A stretch of 64,000 nucleotides of DNA, taken from contig NZ_FUIC01000003.1 of the NCBI RefSeq assembly GCF_900163695.1, positions 1-64,000 on the forward strand, written 5' to 3'. This DNA comes from Gulosibacter sp. 10. GTDB lineage: Bacteria; Actinomycetota; Actinomycetes; Actinomycetales; Microbacteriaceae. A program made the position numbers and the translations under genes. The number at the start of each line of letters is the position of its first letter. Position 1 is the first letter of the stretch. The notes under the pieces were generated by a model. That model worked only from the letters and a program-made list of their open reading frames with translations. It was not told the DNA's origin and did not search any database. Below, one piece after another: positions 38,016 through 48,561 of this stretch.

Positions 38016-39219
38016 CGCGCTGCCCGAGGGCGGCCCGCTGCCGGCGGACGGCGCCCTGCCCGCCGCGGTCCGCGAGGGGGCGGGAGGCCGCCAGCTCGGC
38101 GCCTACGTCCACATCCCCTTCTGCCGGGTGCGCTGCGGCTACTGCGATTTCAACACGTACACCGCCACCGAGCTCGGATCGGTGTCGCAGGAGTCCTACC
38201 CGGACGCGGTGCTCGAGGAGATCGGCCTCGCGCGCCGCGTGCTCGACGAGGCCGGCCAGCGCTCCCCGCTGAGCACGGTCTTCTTCGGCGGGGGCACGCC
38301 GACGCTGCTCCCGGCCGCGGCGCTCGTCGACGTGCTCGCCCGGCTCCGGGAGGCCTTCGGGCTCGTCCCCGGCGCCGAGGTGAGCGTCGAGGCGAACCCC
38401 GACTCGGTGGACGCGGAGTACCTGCGCGCTCTGCGGGAGGGCGGGATGACGCGGGTGAGCTTCGGGATGCAGTCCGCGCAGCCGCACGTGCTCGCGACCC
38501 TAGACCGCACCCACGACCCCGAGCGGGTGCCCGAGGTGGTCAGCGCCGCGAAGGACGCGGGGCTCGAGGTCTCGGTGGACCTCATCTACGGCGCGCCCGG
38601 AGAGTCCCTCGACGACTGGCGCGCCTCGCTCGAGCAGGCGATCGCGCTCGAGCCGACCCATATCTCGGCGTACGCGCTCATCATCGAGCCGGGCACGGCG
38701 ATCGCCCGTCGCATCCGCCGCGGCGAGCTGGAGCCCGTGGACGACGACCTGCAGGCCGAGATGTACGAGCTCGCCGACGGCCTGCTCGCCGAGGCCGGCT
38801 TCGAGTGGTACGAGCTCTCGAACTGGTCCCGGGGCGGCAGGCACCCCTCGCGGCACAATCTCGCGTACTGGCACGACACCGACTGGTGGGGCTTCGGGCC
38901 GGGCGCCCACAGCCACGTCAACGGCGTGCGCTTCTGGAACGTCAAGCATCCGGCGGCCTACGCGAACCGGCTGCGAGCGGGGGAGAGCCCCGCGGCGGGG
39001 CACGAGTCGCTCACGGCGCGGGAGCGCTACGAGGAATCGGTGCTGCTGCGCACGCGGCTGCGCGAGGGGCTGCCGGTATCGGAGCTGCGCGATAGGAAGG
39101 CGGTGGCGCGCCTCATCGCCGACGGCCTCGTGGCGCCCGAGGCCGCGCTCGCCGGCCGCGTGGTGCCGACACTCCGCGGGCGGCTGCTCGCGGACGTGAT
39201 CGCGCGGGACCTCACCTGA
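38005..39219 (+). CDS. hemW: Radical SAM heme chaperone HemW
   Basis: 404 aa. Radical SAM CX3CX2C at C40, C44, C47 (FCRVRCGYC) with a following aromatic (DFN), GGGTPTLL near 95, and the HemW-specific HNLAYWHD near 286. HemW proteins bind heme and deliver it to targets; they are often misannotated as oxygen-independent coproporphyrinogen oxidase. The start is TTG at 38005 with only a weak ribosome-binding site; it overlaps thyX by 11 bp, which suggests coupled translation. Confidence 0.9.
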   Translation: MPPSALPEGGPLPADGALPAAVREGAGGRQLGAYVHIPFCRVRCGYCDFNTYTATELGSVSQESYPDAVLEEIGLARRVLDEAGQRSPLSTVFFGGGTPTLLPAAALVDVLARLREAFGLVPGAEVSVEANPDSVDAEYLRALREGGMTRVSFGMQSAQPHVLATLDRTHDPERVPEVVSAAKDAGLEVSVDLIYGAPGESLDDWRASLEQAIALEPTHISAYALIIEPGTAIARRIRRGELEPVDDDLQAEMYELADGLLAEAGFEWYELSNWSRGGRHPSRHNLAYWHDTDWWGFGPGAHSHVNGVRFWNVKHPAAYANRLRAGESPAAGHESLTARERYEESVLLRTRLREGLPVSELRDRKAVARLIADGLVAPEAALAGRVVPTLRGRLLADVIARDLT

Positions 39220-39280
39220 GGCGAGGGGCCCTGCTCGCCGAGAGCGTAGCGGGGGATGCCGGCCCGCGCGAGAACCCGGG

Positions 39281-39286
39281 TAGAAT
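39281..39286 (+). promoter_or_regulatory. Candidate -10 for hrcA
   Basis: TAGAAT, giving a leader of about 43 nt to the GTG at 39336. No CIRCE element (TTAGCACTC-N9-GAGTGCTAA) is visible in this gap. Confidence 0.5.
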
Positions 39287-39335
39287 TGGCAGTCGGACTT
39301 CGACAGTGCCAGCGAACGTGGATGGGGTGATGCGA

Positions 39336-40358
39336 GTGGTCAGCGACCGCAGTCTCGAAGTGCTCCGCGCCATCATCGGCGACTACGTCGAGACGCGCGA
39401 GCCGGTCGGCTCCAAGCGGCTCGTGGAGCGGCATCGTTTCGGCGTCTCGGCCGCGACGATCCGCAACGACATGGCGGCGCTCGAGGAGGCGGAGCTCATC
39501 GCGGCCCCGCACACCTCCTCGGGCCGCATCCCCACGGACAAGGGCTACCGCGTCTTCGTGGACCGCCTCGCAGGGGTGCGGCCGATGTCGGTCGTGCAGC
39601 GCCGCGCCATCGAGGAGTTCCTCGAGGGCTCGACGGACCCGGAGGAGCTCGTGGTGCAGGCGCTGCGGACCCTGGCCCAGCTCACGAACAGCGTCGCGAT
39701 CGGGCGGCTGCCCTCGCTGCTGAGCTCCTCCATCCACCGGCTCGAGCTCGTCTCGCTCAGCGACCGGCGCATCCTCACGGTGCTCATCACCGATACCGGC
39801 CGCGTGGAGCAGCGCATCGTCGAGGTCGAGCACGAGGTGACCGAGGAGGTGCTGCTGCGCCTGCGGCACCACTGCAACGAACTGCTCGTCGGCTCCACGC
39901 TCCAGAGCGCGGTCGGCCGGCTCGACGAGGTCACGGAGCCGTTCGAGGGCGAGGACGAGGTGCTCGCCGCGGGGATCGTGACGGCCCTCGTCGACCAGCT
40001 GCACTCGCAGCGGGAGGACCGCCTCATCATCACCGGCGCCGCGAACCTCGCCCGCACCGAGGGCGACTTCTCGTCCATCCTGCCGGTGCTGGAGGCGATG
40101 GAGGAGCAGGTCGTGCTCCTGCGCCTGGTCGCGGAGCTCGATCTCGACGCGCAGGACGTGGCGGTCTCGATCGGGCACGAGAACGAGGACTCCTCCTTCG
40201 AGGAGACGAGTATCCTCGCATCCGGCTACTTCGCCGACCGCGGGCAGGGCCGGCTGGGCATCCTCGGCCCCACACGCATGGACTATCAGCGGAATATCGC
40301 GGCTGTTCGCGCAGTCGCACGCTATCTATCGCGCTCGTTCGACGACGGCGCGCAGTAA
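39336..40358 (+). CDS. hrcA: Heat-inducible transcriptional repressor HrcA
   Basis: 340 aa. Winged-helix N-terminus (GVSAATIRNDMAALEEAELI, near 37-56) that binds CIRCE, and a GAF-like dimer domain. Represses groE/dnaK-type operons until heat stress. Three in-frame starts compete: GTG 39306, ATG 39330 and GTG 39336; the last fits the GGATGGGG site (8 nt) and the usual MVSDRSLEVLR N-terminus. Followed 18 bp later by dnaJ, a common pairing. Confidence 0.9.
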   Translation: MVSDRSLEVLRAIIGDYVETREPVGSKRLVERHRFGVSAATIRNDMAALEEAELIAAPHTSSGRIPTDKGYRVFVDRLAGVRPMSVVQRRAIEEFLEGSTDPEELVVQALRTLAQLTNSVAIGRLPSLLSSSIHRLELVSLSDRRILTVLITDTGRVEQRIVEVEHEVTEEVLLRLRHHCNELLVGSTLQSAVGRLDEVTEPFEGEDEVLAAGIVTALVDQLHSQREDRLIITGAANLARTEGDFSSILPVLEAMEEQVVLLRLVAELDLDAQDVAVSIGHENEDSSFEETSILASGYFADRGQGRLGILGPTRMDYQRNIAAVRAVARYLSRSFDDGAQ

Positions 40359-40376
40359 TCAAGGAGGCAGCCGGAC

Positions 40377-41471
40377 TTGGCAGACCACTACGAAACCCTC
40401 GGCGTCGCGCAGGACGCCTCGCAGGACGAGATCAAGAAGGCCTACCGCAAGCTCGCGCGGCAGCTGCATCCGGATGTGAACCCCTCGCCCGAGGCGGAGG
40501 CGAAGTTCAAGGACGTCACGGCCGCGTACGACGTGCTCTCGGACCCGCAGCGCCGTCAGCAGTACGACATGGGGCCGCAGGCCGGCCCCGAGGGCTTCGG
40601 CTTCGGCGACATCTTCGACGCCTTCTTCGGCGCCGCGCAGGGCGGCGGACGCGGCCGCCGCTCGCGCGCGCAGCGGGGCCAGGATGCGCTCGTGCGCGTG
40701 GAGCTGGACCTCGACGAGGTGATCTTCGGCACGCACCGGGACATCGAGGTGGCCACGGCGGTGCACTGCGACACGTGCGACGGCTCGGGCGCCGCGCCCG
40801 GCACCGCCCCGACGACCTGCCACCAGTGCGGCGGCACGGGCGAGGTCCGCCGCCAGGTGCGCTCGATCCTCGGGCCGGTCATCTCGACCTCGCCCTGCGG
40901 CGCCTGCCAGGGCTACGGCACCGTCATCGAGCACGCCTGCGAGACCTGCCACGGCCAGGGCCGCGTGCGCGCCCAGGTCACGATCCCCGTCGACATCCCC
41001 GCGGGCGTCGACTCCGGCCTGCGCCTGCACCTGCCCGGCCAGGGCGAGGCCGGCCCCGGGGGCGGGCCGAGCGGCGACCTCTACATCGAGGTGCGCGTGC
41101 GCGAGCACGACACCTTCGTCCGCAACGGCGACAACCTCGAGTGCCTGCTCGAGGTCTCGATGGTCGACGCGGTGTTCGGCGTCACGACCACGCTGCCGGG
41201 CCTCGACGGCGACATCGAGGTCGAGGTGCCGGCGGGCGCCCAGTCCGGGGACGTGCTCACGGTGCGGGGGCGCGGCATCACGCGGCTGCGCTCGACGCAG
41301 CGCGGCGATCTCGACGTGACCCTGCAGGTGCGCACGCCCACCAGGCTCGACCATCAGCAGAAGGAGCTGCTGCGGCAGTTCGCCGAGCGCGACAAGCAGG
41401 AGTCGGCGCCCTCGCTCACCAAGGAGCGCCAGGGGCTGTTCTCGAAGCTGCGCGGGAAGTTCGGCCGCTAG
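40377..41471 (+). CDS. dnaJ: Molecular chaperone DnaJ
   Basis: 364 aa, type I Hsp40. J domain with HPD near residue 33 (LHPDVNP), Gly/Phe-rich region ([13 protein letters not shown] near 72), four CxxCxGxG-like zinc repeats between about 125 and 200 ([32 protein letters not shown]) and C-terminal substrate domains. It stimulates DnaK. TTG start 10 nt after AAGGAGG. The hrcA-dnaJ order makes it the DnaJ2-type paralogue rather than the dnaK-operon copy. Confidence 0.93.
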   Translation: MADHYETLGVAQDASQDEIKKAYRKLARQLHPDVNPSPEAEAKFKDVTAAYDVLSDPQRRQQYDMGPQAGPEGFGFGDIFDAFFGAAQGGGRGRRSRAQRGQDALVRVELDLDEVIFGTHRDIEVATAVHCDTCDGSGAAPGTAPTTCHQCGGTGEVRRQVRSILGPVISTSPCGACQGYGTVIEHACETCHGQGRVRAQVTIPVDIPAGVDSGLRLHLPGQGEAGPGGGPSGDLYIEVRVREHDTFVRNGDNLECLLEVSMVDAVFGVTTTLPGLDGDIEVEVPAGAQSGDVLTVRGRGITRLRSTQRGDLDVTLQVRTPTRLDHQQKELLRQFAERDKQESAPSLTKERQGLFSKLRGKFGR

Positions 41472-42208
41472 TGGCGCACGCCTACCTCGCCGAGCACTGG
41501 GACCGCCTGGCGGCGGGGGACCGGGTCGAGGTCGTCGGCGACGAGGCGCGCCACGCGGTGAAGGCGGCGCGGCTGCGCGTCGGGGAGCGCATCGTGCTGC
41601 TCAACGGCCGCGGCGGCAGGGCCGAGGCCGAGGTGGTGGAGGCCTCGCCCTCCGCCTTCCTCGTGCGGGCCGTGGAGGACTCCGAGACCGAGCCCGCCCC
41701 GGCGCCCGGCGTCACCCTCGTCCAGGCGCTCGCCAAGGGCGGCCGCGACGAGATGGCCGTGCAGGCCGCGGTCGAGCTGGGCGCGGAGGCGATCCTGCCC
41801 TGGCAGGCGCAGCGCTCGATCACGAGATGGCAGGGCGAGAAGCGGGACAAGCAGCGGGCGCGCTGGCAGACCATCGCGCGGGAGGCGGCCAAGCAGGCCA
41901 TCCGCGCGCACCTGCCCCGCGTCGAGGAGCCCGTCGACTCCGGAAGCCTCGCGGAGCGGATGGCGACGGGCCGGTGGCTCGTCCTCGAGCCGAGCGCGGA
42001 GACCGTGTTCGGGGAGCTCGAGCTCGCACCGGAGGAGCCCGCGGTGGGCCTCGTGGTCGGGCCGGAGGGCGGCATCGCCCAGGCCGAGCTCGAGCGGTTC
42101 CGCGAGGCCGGGGCGACCCCGGTGCGGCTCGGTCGGAACGTCCTGCGCACCTCCACGGCGGGGCCCGCGGCGATGGCGGCCCTGCTTACGCGCCTGGGGC
42201 GCTGGTGA
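41471..42208 (+). CDS. rsmE: 16S rRNA (uracil(1498)-N(3))-methyltransferase
   Basis: 245 aa SPOUT-class methyltransferase. Conserved pieces: GDEARHAVKAARLRVGERIVL near the N-terminal PUA-like domain, QALAKGGRDEMAVQAAVELGAEAI near 82, VGPEGGIAQAEL near 198 and LGRNVLRTSTAGPAA near 219, the S-adenosylmethionine trefoil knot. GTG start shares its G with the dnaJ TAG stop. Conserved dnaJ-rsmE-HIT-phoH order. Confidence 0.93.
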   Translation: MAHAYLAEHWDRLAAGDRVEVVGDEARHAVKAARLRVGERIVLLNGRGGRAEAEVVEASPSAFLVRAVEDSETEPAPAPGVTLVQALAKGGRDEMAVQAAVELGAEAILPWQAQRSITRWQGEKRDKQRARWQTIAREAAKQAIRAHLPRVEEPVDSGSLAERMATGRWLVLEPSAETVFGELELAPEEPAVGLVVGPEGGIAQAELERFREAGATPVRLGRNVLRTSTAGPAAMAALLTRLGRW

Positions 42209-42222
42209 CCGGCGCCGCCCAG

Positions 42223-42228
42223 TAGACT
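42223..42228 (+). promoter_or_regulatory. Leaderless-type -10 for the HIT gene
   Basis: TAGACT, 7 nt before the ATG. Confidence 0.65.
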
Positions 42229-42235
42229 GGCCCGC

Positions 42236-42569
42236 ATGTCTGCCAGCATCTTCACCAAGATCATCAACCGCGAGATCCCGAGCGAGATCCTGTACGAGGA
42301 CGACCGGGTCATCGCAATCCGGGACATCAGCCCGCAGGCGCCCCTGCACCTGCTCGTGATCCCCAAGGCCGAGCAGTACGCGAACGTCGCCGAGCTCGCG
42401 GCGGGCGACCCCGAGCTGCTCGCGGCGATGGTCGCGACGGCGCAGCGGCTGGCCGAGGAGCACGCCGACGGCGAGTTCCGTCTCATCTTCAACACCGGGG
42501 CCGGGGCCGGCCAGACCGTCTTCCACGTGCACGCGCACGTGCTGGCCGGAGGCCTCCAGGAAGGCACAC

Positions 42570-42583
<14 letters not shown>
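42236..42583 (+). CDS. HIT-family nucleotide-binding protein
   Basis: 115 aa. Histidine triad HVHAHVL at 97-103 (His97, His99, His101) and DISPQAPLHLLVIPK near 30-44 define a Hint/HinT-like nucleoside phosphoramidase. Probably hydrolyses adenosine phosphoramidates. It has its own leaderless promoter. Its stop lies 11 nt inside phoH. Confidence 0.92.
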
Positions 42584-43585
<1,002 letters not shown>

Positions 43586-43589
<4 letters not shown>

Positions 43590-44053
43590 GCATCGAAGTG
43601 AATAACGAATCCGACATGGCGGTGGACGAGGCGCGGATGCTGCGGCTCGCCACCCACGTGCTCGACCGGCTGCACATCCACCCCGACGCCGATCTGAGCC
43701 TCGTGTTCGTCGACGTCGGCCCCATGGAGGAGCTGCACGTGCAGTGGATGGACGAGCCGGGCCCGACGGACGTGCTCAGCTTCCCGATGGACGAGCTCCG
43801 GCCCGGGTCGATCGAGCGGCAGACGCCGCCGGGACTGCTCGGCGACGTCGTGGTCTGCCCGCAGGTGGCGGAGAGCCAGGCGCAGGCCGCGGGGCACGAC
43901 ACCGAGTCCGAGATCCTGCTGCTGGTGACCCACGGCATCCTCCACCTGCTGGGCTTCGACCACGCGGAGCCGGAGGAGCACAAGCAGATGTTCGGCCTGC
44001 AGGCCGAACTGCTCGCGAGCTTCGCGAAGGCGGAGCGCAAGGGGGCGAAGTAG
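43586..44053 (+). CDS. ybeY: Endoribonuclease YbeY
   Basis: 155 aa zinc-dependent endoribonuclease of 16S rRNA maturation and ribosome quality control. Zinc triad His116, His120 and His126 in HGILHLLGFDH, preceded by PTDVLSFPMDE near 60. The TTG start (GGAGGA 5 nt upstream) overlaps the phoH stop (TTGA). Conserved phoH-ybeY-corC-era block. Confidence 0.95.
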
Positions 44054-44056
44054 TCG

Positions 44057-45409
44057 GTGAGCTGGCTGCTCGCGGTCGGCATCGCCGTCGCGCTGGTGCT
44101 GGTCTCCGCGGTCCTCGCCGCGATCGAGGCGGCGCTTGCGGAGCTGCCGCGCTCCGACGTGGCGGAGCTCGCGGAGGACCACCCGGACAACCGCTTCCTG
44201 CCCGGCATCGCCGCAAACCCCGAGGGGCATCAGCAGGCGGCGGCGTTCACCCGTGCCGGCACCGAGGCGGTGGCCACCGCGCTGCTCGCGGTCTGGCTGA
44301 CGCAGGTGCTCGCCGAGCCCTGGCTCGCGCTGGTGATCACGGCGGCGGTCATGCTGCTCGTGCACGTGCTGCTCACCGGCTCGACGGCGAAGTCGGTCGC
44401 GCGGGCGCACCCGCGCGAGACGCTGCGGCCGCTCGCGTGGTTCGTGCGCCTCACCCGCGTGCTGACCTCGCCCGTCGCCGATCTGCTCACGACGATCGGC
44501 GACTCCTTCACCCCCGGCAGGCACTCCCGGCAGGGCGCCTTCTCGAGCGAGGAGCAGCTGCTGTCGATGGTCGACGAGGCGACCGAGGACGAGGTGCTCG
44601 ACGAGGAGGACCGCGAGCTCATCCACTCCATCTTCGACTTCTCCGACCGGCTCGTGCGCGAGGTCATGGTCGCCCGCACCGACATGATCACGGTCGACGC
44701 GCAGGCGCCGCTGGCCGACGCGCTTCGCGAGCTGCTCGAGTTCGGCATCTCCCGGGCGCCGATCACGGGCCGCGACAGCGACGACATCCGGGGCATCCTC
44801 TACCAGAAGGATCTCGCGCGGGAGCTGATGCGCCGAGGCGGCGAGCAGCCGAGCCTCGTGAACCGCGCCGAATCGCTCGCCCGCCCGGCGACCTTCGTCC
44901 CGGAGAGCCTCAGGGCGAACGAGCTGCTGCGGCGCATGCAGCGCGAATCCACGCACTTCGCGATCGTCGTCGACGAGTACGGCGGCGTCGCGGGGCTCGT
45001 GACGATCGAGGACCTCATCGAGCAGCTGGTGGGCGAGATCAGCGACGAGCACGATCGCGCGACCGACGACGTCGAGCTGCTGGCGGACGGCGGCATGCGG
45101 ATCTCCTCGCGCATGTCCACGAGCGACCTCGGCGAACTGTTCGACCTCGAGCTCGAGGAGGAGGACGTCGACACGGTCGGCGGGCTCCTCGGCAAGGAAC
45201 TCGGTAAGATCCCGGTACTCGGCGATCGCGCGGTCGTGCAGGGCCTCGAGATCACCGCGGACCGGGTGGGGCGGCGCCATCACGTCACCGAGGTCACGGT
45301 GCGCGTGGTCGGGGGCGGCGCGCAGGCGCCCCGCGGGGGCGGCGCGCTGACCGACTCCCTGACCGGCGTGCTCGAGGACCGGGGCACCGAGGACTCCCAG
45401 CGACGATGA
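44057..45409 (+). CDS. HlyC/CorC-family transporter-like protein (DUF21-CBS)
   Basis: 450 aa. N-terminal DUF21 membrane domain (about residues 1-140, three to four helices), two CBS domains (about 200-330; [22 protein letters not shown] and the [22 protein letters not shown] region) and a CorC_HlyC C-terminal domain. Family members are implicated in Mg2+/Co2+ efflux or tolerance. GTG start 3 bp after ybeY; stop overlaps era (ATGA). Confidence 0.9.
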   Translation: MSWLLAVGIAVALVLVSAVLAAIEAALAELPRSDVAELAEDHPDNRFLPGIAANPEGHQQAAAFTRAGTEAVATALLAVWLTQVLAEPWLALVITAAVMLLVHVLLTGSTAKSVARAHPRETLRPLAWFVRLTRVLTSPVADLLTTIGDSFTPGRHSRQGAFSSEEQLLSMVDEATEDEVLDEEDRELIHSIFDFSDRLVREVMVARTDMITVDAQAPLADALRELLEFGISRAPITGRDSDDIRGILYQKDLARELMRRGGEQPSLVNRAESLARPATFVPESLRANELLRRMQRESTHFAIVVDEYGGVAGLVTIEDLIEQLVGEISDEHDRATDDVELLADGGMRISSRMSTSDLGELFDLELEEEDVDTVGGLLGKELGKIPVLGDRAVVQGLEITADRVGRRHHVTEVTVRVVGGGAQAPRGGGALTDSLTGVLEDRGTEDSQRR

Positions 45410-46419
45410 CGACCGAACCAGACCGAGAACCCGAGACGAGCGGACCACACATGAGCGCCGAAGCATCCCAGAACGACACGCCGACCGCGGACGCGCCCGC
45501 GGAGCCGGGACAGGAGGCGGGGCAGCAGGACCGCTCCGTCTATCGCGCCGGATTCGTCACCTTCGTCGGCCGACCCAACGTCGGCAAGTCCACGCTCACC
45601 AACGCGCTCGTGGGCGAGAAGATCGTCATCACCTCCGACAAGCCGCAGACCACGCGCCGCGCCGTGCGCGGCATCGTGCACCGCGAGCACGGCCAGATCA
45701 TCATCGTCGACACGCCGGGCATCCACCGGCCGCGCACGCTGCTGGGGCAGCGGCTCAACGACGTGGTGGAGGACGTGCTGGGCGACGTCGACGCCGTGGG
45801 CTTCTGCGTGCCCGCGGACGAGCCGATCGGCCCGGGGGACCGGCTCATCAACGAGTGGCTCGACCGCGCGCCGCAGGCGAAGAAGATCGCCCTCGTCACG
45901 AAGTGCGAGACGGTACCCCGGCCGCAGGTGGCGGACCAGCTCATGGCCGTCGAGACGCTGCGGGACTGGGATGCGATCATCCCCGTCTCCTCCGCGGAGG
46001 GCATCAACCTCGATCCGCTCGTCGACGAGCTCATCGCGCTCTTCCCCGAGTCGCCGCAGCTCTACCCCGACGACATGATCACCGAGGAGACCTTCGAGCA
46101 GCGGGTCTCGGAGCTCATCCGCGAGTCGGCCCTCGCGGGCGTGCACGACGAGCTGCCGCACTCGATCGCGGTGACCATCGACGACTGCTACGAGGACGAG
46201 GAGGGCCGGCTGCAGATCTACGCGAACCTCTTCGTCGAGCGCGACAGCCAGAAGGGCATCATCATCGGCAAGGGCGGTTCGCGGCTCAAGAACGTCCGGA
46301 GCTTCGCGCAGCGCGCCATCCGCGGCATCGCGGGGCAGCCGGTGAGCCTCGCACTGCACGTGAAGGTGGCGAAGGATTGGCAGCGTGACGCCAAGCAGCT
46401 CGGCCGTCTCGGCTTCTGA
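45406..46419 (+). CDS. era: GTPase Era
   Basis: 337 aa. G1 GRPNVGKST (55-63), G2 region KPQTTRRAVRG, G3 DTPGIH, and a C-terminal KH domain (KGIIIGKGGSRLKNVRSFA). Essential for 16S rRNA 3'-end maturation and 30S assembly. The N-terminal 45 residues (TSGPH..QEAGQQD) are acidic, low-complexity and not part of the family; an alternative ATG at 45451 would remove 15 of them. The 3' end overlaps the sensor kinase gene by 35 bp. Confidence 0.94.
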   Translation: MTTEPDREPETSGPHMSAEASQNDTPTADAPAEPGQEAGQQDRSVYRAGFVTFVGRPNVGKSTLTNALVGEKIVITSDKPQTTRRAVRGIVHREHGQIIIVDTPGIHRPRTLLGQRLNDVVEDVLGDVDAVGFCVPADEPIGPGDRLINEWLDRAPQAKKIALVTKCETVPRPQVADQLMAVETLRDWDAIIPVSSAEGINLDPLVDELIALFPESPQLYPDDMITEETFEQRVSELIRESALAGVHDELPHSIAVTIDDCYEDEEGRLQIYANLFVERDSQKGIIIGKGGSRLKNVRSFAQRAIRGIAGQPVSLALHVKVAKDWQRDAKQLGRLGF

Positions 46420-47803
46420 TCCGGGCGGCCGCCTGCCGCGCTGGATGCGCGACTGGGCGCGCGAGCAGCCCCGGCACGTCTGGCTGACCGACCTGGTGGT
46501 CGGTCTCGTCGTCATGGCCACCGTCGGCGTGCCGGTGTCGATCCACGCCGACTGGAGCCTCGCGTTCGACTGGGCCGTGCTCGCGTCCTGGGTGCCGGCG
46601 ACGATCGGCCTGTGCCTGCGGCGGGTCGCGCCGTGGCCGGCCATGCTGCTGGTGACGCTCGGGTTCAACGTCAAGCTGCTGCTCGGCGTCGGGCCGCACT
46701 TCAGCGACGTCGCGATGCTCGTGGTGCTCTACAGCCTCGCGGCCAACGGCTCCCGCCTGCTCATGTGGCTCTCGGGCGCCGCCGCGGTCGTGCTGCCCCT
46801 CGTGCAGTCCGTGTACCTGTCCCTCTTCCCCGTGGACCTGCCCTTCCTGGACCAGTACGCGGGCAACGGCTTCTACGGCACGGGCGTGTTCCTGCTCACG
46901 GCGCTCATCTTCGCGTTGCCGCTCACGCTCATCTCGATGATCGTCTGGCTGGCGGGGGTCGTGCAGCGCGTGCAGATCACCGCGGGGAGGCTCTCGCATT
47001 CGGCCGAGCTGGCCGAGCTCGAGTACCAGCGGACGCAGGAGCAGCTCTTCGTGGAGCAGGAGCGGAACCGCATCGCGCGGGACATACACGACGTGATCGC
47101 GCATTCCCTCGCCGTGGTCGTCGCCCAGGCCGATGGCGGGCGCTACCTCATGAAGGTGGACCCGAAGAAGGCCGAGCCCGTGCTCGAGACCATCTCCGAC
47201 ACGGCGCGAGAGGCCCTCGGGGATGTCCGGAACCTGCTCGGACAGCTGCGGCACACCCAGGGCGAGGGGCCGCAGAAGGCGCTGTGCGACATCCCCGGCA
47301 TGGTCGAGCGCATCGGCGCGGCGGGGCTGCGCGTGGACTTCGAGGAGCTCGGCGAGCCGCAGCACATCGGCGCGATCGCGGAGCTCGCCGTCTACCGCCT
47401 CGTCCAGGAGGCGCTCACCAACGCACTGAAGTACAGCGAGCCGAACCGGACGACCTCGCTGCGGATGGAGTGGGGCCCCGACCGGCTCCGCATCCGCGCC
47501 CGCAACCGGATCGCCGAGCAGCCGCGCATCAACGCCGGATCGGGGCACGGCCTCACCGGCATGCGCGAACGGCTCCTCGCGGTCGGCGGCGCGACGTACG
47601 CGGGCGCGGAGGGCGCGGACTGGGTGGTCGGCGCGGAGGTGCCGTACATCGCCCCGGGCGCCGAGGCGGCGCAGGAAGAGGCGGCCGCGAGCGGTTCGGA
47701 GGCGGAGGACGGCGCCGCCGCAGCGAACTCCGGGGAGGGTGGCCCTATTGTTGAACCGAACCCGGCGCCGAACGCGCCCGATCGAGAAGTGAGACCGAAG
47801 TGA
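46385..47803 (+). CDS. Sensor histidine kinase (HisKA_3, NarL-type partner)
   Basis: 472 aa. About five to six membrane helices (residues 35-190) with no large extracellular sensor domain, then DHp helix with phospho-acceptor His235 (RIARDIHDVIAHSLAVV) and HATPase_c with an N-box (LVQEALTNALKYSEPN near 338) and G-box (GSGHGLTGMRERL near 382). The C-terminal 50 residues are Ala/Glu/Pro-rich, disordered. Intramembrane-sensing kinases of this type usually report envelope stress or antibiotics. The GTG start lies 35 bp inside era; ATG 46445 is a shorter alternative. Confidence 0.88.
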   Translation: MTPSSSAVSASDPGGRLPRWMRDWAREQPRHVWLTDLVVGLVVMATVGVPVSIHADWSLAFDWAVLASWVPATIGLCLRRVAPWPAMLLVTLGFNVKLLLGVGPHFSDVAMLVVLYSLAANGSRLLMWLSGAAAVVLPLVQSVYLSLFPVDLPFLDQYAGNGFYGTGVFLLTALIFALPLTLISMIVWLAGVVQRVQITAGRLSHSAELAELEYQRTQEQLFVEQERNRIARDIHDVIAHSLAVVVAQADGGRYLMKVDPKKAEPVLETISDTAREALGDVRNLLGQLRHTQGEGPQKALCDIPGMVERIGAAGLRVDFEELGEPQHIGAIAELAVYRLVQEALTNALKYSEPNRTTSLRMEWGPDRLRIRARNRIAEQPRINAGSGHGLTGMRERLLAVGGATYAGAEGADWVVGAEVPYIAPGAEAAQEEAAASGSEAEDGAAAANSGEGGPIVEPNPAPNAPDREVRPK

Positions 47804-48471
47804 ACGCGAACCCCGACAGCACCGCGCCCATCCGCGTCGCCCTCGTCGACGACCAGCAGCTCTTCCGCGGCGGCATCCGCATGCTCATCGAGAGCCAGCC
47901 GGACATGGAATTCATCGCCGAGGCCTCCGACGGCGCCGAGGCGGTGCGGCTCGCGCAGACCGCCCAGCCGGACGTCATGCTCATGGACGTGCGCATGCCG
48001 GTCATGGACGGCCTCGAGGCCACGCAGCAGATCGTGGCGCGGGGGCTCGACACGCGCATCCTCATCCTCACGACCTTCGACCTCGACAAGGCGGTGGCGA
48101 AGGCCGTCGCCGCCGGCGCGTCCGGCTTCGTCCTCAAGGACGCCGACCCCGAGTTCCTGCTCGCGGCGATCCGGACCGTGAAGACGGGCTCGGAGGTCTT
48201 CGCGGCGCAGGCCACGGCGGACCTCATCCGCCGCTTCTCGCAGTCGCCGAGCCGTCTCGCGGGCGAGCCCGAGGAATTCAAGGAGCTGACCGAACGCGAG
48301 CGGGAGATGTTCTTCCTCGCCGCGAAGGGCATGTCGAACGGCGAGATCGCGGCGCAGGAGTTCCTCTCCGAGGCCACCGTCAAGACGCACATCTCGCGCA
48401 TCCTCGCGAAGCTCTCGCTCCGCGATCGCGTGCAGCTCGTCGTCTTCGCGTACGAGCACGGTCTGCTCTGA
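47800..48471 (+). CDS. NarL/FixJ-family response regulator
   Basis: 223 aa. Receiver domain with DD acidic pocket (LVDDQQ, 16-18), phospho-acceptor Asp63 (LMDVRMP) and Lys near 116 (FVLKDA), then a LuxR-type HTH (LTEREREMFFLAAKGMSNGEIA, about 159-180, and TVKTHISRIL). Partner of the kinase immediately upstream (GTGA overlap of GTG start with its stop). Confidence 0.9.
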   Translation: MNANPDSTAPIRVALVDDQQLFRGGIRMLIESQPDMEFIAEASDGAEAVRLAQTAQPDVMLMDVRMPVMDGLEATQQIVARGLDTRILILTTFDLDKAVAKAVAAGASGFVLKDADPEFLLAAIRTVKTGSEVFAAQATADLIRRFSQSPSRLAGEPEEFKELTEREREMFFLAAKGMSNGEIAAQEFLSEATVKTHISRILAKLSLRDRVQLVVFAYEHGLL

Positions 48472-48486
48472 GCCCTGACGCGCACG

Positions 48487-48506
48487 GGTCATCCTGAGGG
48501 ATGACC
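48487..48506. promoter_or_regulatory. 20-bp palindrome after the response-regulator gene
   Basis: GGTCATCC, TGAG loop, GGATGACC: a perfect 8-bp inverted repeat. It could be a weak terminator, or an operator: it sits about 44 nt upstream of the TAGAGT -10 of the ABC-like gene and might bind the response regulator. Confidence 0.45.
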
Positions 48507-48549
48507 GGGCTTCCGCAGTCCCGCCGACGAGGGCCGCCGAACGGATTTC

Positions 48550-48555
48550 TAGAGT
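48550..48555 (+). promoter_or_regulatory. Leaderless-type -10 for the ABC-like gene
   Basis: TAGAGT, 6 nt before the ATG. Confidence 0.55.
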
Positions 48556-48561
48556 TGAGGC

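Noticed and set aside
39220-39335. CIRCE operator in front of hrcA
   Set aside because: No TTAGCACTC-N9-GAGTGCTAA-like repeat is visible.
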